Shown here piece after piece: positions 61,404 through 64,000 of a stretch of 64,000 nt of DNA. The DNA comes from Trametopsis cervina (Eukaryota > Basidiomycota > Agaricomycetes > Polyporales > Irpicaceae), in the NCBI GenBank assembly GCA_022385755.1, contig MU278350.1:1560619-1624618 (forward strand), in the 5' to 3' direction. A program made the position numbers and the translations under genes. The first letter of the stretch is position 1; every line of letters starts with the position of its first letter. The notes under the pieces are model-generated. The model had not been told where the DNA came from. It made no database searches and worked only from the letters and a program-made list of their open reading frames with translations.

Positions 61404-63161
61404 TCAGTTACGATGGCCTCTGCGAGGCCGGACACGTGGCAAAACCGCAACACTGCTATCATCAATCTGTTTTTCTTTCCCCTTTTTCGTCTTCTTCCCT
61501 TGCTTGGCAGCTGCAGGGATATATTCTGGAGCGTGAGAAGGTGTGTCGGTGAGATCAATTGGCGGAGAAGATGTAGATGCTTCAGCAGCCATCACAAGGG
61601 AGGGCGCTGTTCTGGTTGGGGAACTCGTTGTAGCAGCAGCTAGAACAGTATAGATTTCAATAACAAAGCGCATCTAAGTACTAAAATATAGCTCACCTTC
61701 TTGAGTACCCTCCATGAGGTCCTCAGCTGTGATTGCACCAAATGCGGCTTCAATTTCAGCATTATTGCGGGTAGTGAAGGCAAGGTCTGGATCAATATTG
61801 TCAACAACTTCGTCTGGCTCCTCGCCACCGATGGCTATACATCTCGCTAGATTGATGACGCGTTGGGTTTGCGGCTTGTCCCAGTTCGACACAAAGAACC
61901 GCTTATAACTCTCGAACATAGTTCGAAAGTCATATTCGGACTGTATCTTACCGGGCAGTGTTTCATGCCCAATAAACGTCTCTTCGCCAGATGCATGATA
62001 CTGTATCTGTAAGGATACATTAGACAATATATAACAAAGGAGCAACAAAATCTTACGGCTACTGCAGCAAATGCCAGCTCCCCAGGGGTGGAGGCCTCAC
62101 GTGTGATGCCCCACTTGGTACCCTTTGTGTTTCTCGGTGGCCTATCGCGTGCGAGTGATGTTTGCCCAAAATAGATCACGCGGAGATACTGTGTACCATC
62201 ATTGTTCAGCAAAACTGGTTTAATAGAGCTTAGTGACGTACCATGCCAATCGCGGGGATCATAAACAGATCCGCCGGTTTAGATTTGTCCTTATTCTTGA
62301 AGAACATTGGCGGATACAATTCGTTTGGTCGTCCACGAATGGCCATGATGTCTGGGTGATCTTTGCGAGCCTTCGGGTTTTTACTAAGAGATTCAGCGTC
62401 AGAGATCTTGAACGCTAATGGGAAGACGAAGGCTGTAGCACTGATAGCCTTGCACTTCATGTCATAGACTTTATTGCGCCACTGTTATAAGGTGAGCAAG
62501 GCATTGAGCTTTTAGTAAATCAGTAAACCCACAGTTGCTTCAAGCCACGGTCCCTGACCAAAGCATTTCTTGACCTTCGGTGCTGTGGCCTTCACGAGAT
62601 CGAATAACTCCGCAGCATAGGCAAGTTGATCGTTGTCCTCTGTCTTGTAGCGTGCCTTGTAGTCGGATGGGTCCACCTTTGGTCGCTTGTTATGTTCAAA
62701 CCAGCGAGAGTCTTGCCAAGGGTGCACGCGAATGGCGGACTTGCGCGCACAAGTGTCGATCATAATGCTATATTTTTGAAAGCGTACTGGGATGTCGCTA
62801 TTGGCTTTATTCTTCTGCTTGGGCCGATTGTCTTCAGCCTCGCGAAGGGCTACTTGCAGACGAGTAATCTCTCTTCGTAGGACAGCGCACTCGACCTGTG
62901 CCTGTCCAAATGCCTATGGTAATGAGATCTTAATAAGAAAATCCACCCGAAGCGTAGAGATTATATGCGTACCTTACGCCAATCAGGAAGGGTGGCTCTT
63001 TCGGATGGCGCAACTGTGGGCAGAGGCAATCCATCGGTGACTGCTAACTGATTGAATGTAGCGCCAAGCCTTTCAGTATCGCTATTGCTGTCCGAATCGA
63101 GGGAAGAGGTTTGATCGTCGGTGGTGCTCCTGTCGGAATCACTGAGCTGGTAACTGGCCAT
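61404..63161 (-). CDS. Hypothetical protein of a multicopy Polyporales-type family
   Basis: Six exons by eye, minus strand, all in frame. The N-terminus is Ser/Asp-rich, then a short coiled coil (VLRREITRLQVALREAE). The core reads FEHNKRPKVDPSDYKARYKT, LAYAAELFDLVKATAPKV, SKNPKARKDHPDIMAIRGRP, NELYPPMFF, LFMIPAIGM, then WGITREASTPGELAFAAVA. The C-terminus is Ser/Thr/Pro-rich and ends basic (KKTKKGKEK). From memory this core recurs in many unannotated mushroom proteins, often near transposons. No catalytic motif recognised. Neighbouring LTR-like sequence fits that setting. Start at the ATG at 63161. Confidence 0.65.
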
Positions 63162-63405
63162 ACTCAAAGTGGATTTGGGTGATGAACTGAAGGGGACGGC
63201 GGGTACGGATGGACCTCGAGTCAGTTATTTATGCGGAGAAACACATGGAGACAATGTGGCACATACCACAACACACGAGTACACGTGTACTGCTGCCTGT
63301 CACGGAGACTAGGTCACGTGACGTTCAGGGATCAACTCTAAACTCAAGACACCGATTGGTGTAAGTCCTTTACTCAAGGAAAACAGCTGGCAAGCTGTGC
63401 GCACG

Positions 63406-63492
63406 CTAGCCCAGTAAAGACCAAATCATATTTAGTAAGGAAATATACAATACAAAGTAACTAACGGCTTACCTAGCCCAGTAAAGACCAAA
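63406..63492. repeat. Two copies of a 20-bp direct repeat
   Basis: CTAGCCCAGTAAAGACCAAA occurs at 63406-63425 and again at 63473-63492, without mismatch. Confidence 0.85.
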
Positions 63493-63570
63493 AGGTCGAG
63501 ATGAGGGCTAGGAGCGATGAAGGCCAGGTATATATACTACTGGAGTCTGCGCACGGACCACTTTAGGGTA

Positions 63571-63682
63571 GGGCAGACGAGACAATAGAACAATAGCGTG
63601 ACGCGACAATAGAAAGAGACAAAGGGAAGAAGACAATAGAGCGGAACAATAGAGGAGGACAATGACGAAGGGGGACAATAGG
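63571..63682. repeat. Irregular ACAATAG-rich repeat tract
   Basis: The heptamer ACAATAG or close forms occurs about seven times in 110 bp, spaced irregularly by purine-rich sequence. Confidence 0.7.
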
Positions 63683-64000
63683 AATGGTGCCACTTCGGGC
63701 GTAATTACTAAGTGCCGAGCCTGAGTCATAGACCGATGGACCGGGAGTCCGATGGGTCGGGGAAGAGAAGAGTCCGAGGTTCCGGAAGGATCCGGAAGCC
63801 GTGCGGAGTCACAGGGCCGGTGATGTCGCTACCAGTCCGGGCCGAGTGGGGAGCGCGAGTGCGCGTGCATGTGCATGTCATGTGATCGTGCAGGTCATGA
63901 GACCGTGTCGACGAGTCACGTGATCGCGAAGACGTGTAGGATGCGCCAAAATAAAGAAAGAGAATCGAATAAATTGGGCGCTACACGTATAACCATGACA

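Larger units (their letters stand above)
63298..64000 (+). mobile_element. Candidate LTR, TGTCA...TGACA, reaching the window edge
   Basis: Begins TGTCACGGAGACTAGG and ends CGTATAACCATGACA at the last base, so the ends form the TG...CA signature with a 5-bp inverted repeat. Length 703 bp. It contains a 20-bp direct repeat and a run of ACAATAG motifs. The right flank, with any primer-binding site or target duplication, is outside the window, so this is only a candidate. Confidence 0.4.

Overview
The window reads as nuclear DNA of a filamentous basidiomycete, most likely a wood-decay Agaricomycete. Genes are densely packed on both strands and broken by many 45-65 bp GT-AG introns. The gene set also fits: a GH131 glucanase, several P450s, multi-pass membrane proteins of a type expanded in mushrooms, and a fungal HAD-terpene cyclase fusion. 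I see no rRNA, tRNA or CRISPR. Gene models were built by reading splice sites and checking reading frames by eye. No alignment was run.

Region 1 (1-19 kb) is mostly conserved housekeeping: the 3' end of thymidylate synthase, a DUF1770-type protein, a 2-oxoglutarate/Fe(II) oxygenase, a large Ser/Pro-rich protein, a polo kinase with an unusual repeat tail, the SNARE Sec20, the 60S export adaptor NMD3, cystathionine gamma-synthase and the E2 enzyme Ubc4. Region 2 (19-28 kb) holds a secreted GH131 glucanase, a tiny membrane protein, a small secreted proline-rich protein, a seven-helix-type membrane protein and a gene-poor stretch of 2.6 kb.

Region 3 (28-47 kb) looks like a sesquiterpenoid biosynthetic cluster: a HAD-terpene cyclase with a DFDTT motif, a P450 next to it, a short-chain dehydrogenase and two further related P450s. 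Between them lies a C2H2-type regulator, on the opposite strand, built around six small symmetric exons that look tandemly duplicated. A G-patch protein also sits inside the region. Protoporphyrinogen oxidase of haem synthesis follows directly. The likely logic is that the cyclase makes a drimane-type alcohol, and the P450s and dehydrogenase decorate it. Cluster membership is inferred from proximity and family only.

Region 4 (49-64 kb) has a small single-span membrane protein, two more multi-pass membrane proteins side by side, another short-chain dehydrogenase, a second 2-oxoglutarate oxygenase, a 250 bp inverted-repeat element, a gene resembling multicopy Polyporales families, and a candidate LTR ending at the window edge. 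This end looks accessory.

The most notable signals are the tandem exon array in the C2H2 regulator (34.0-34.7 kb), the cyclase/P450 cluster, micro-exons of 7, 8 and 12 nt, and the 33-bp minisatellite in the polo kinase gene.
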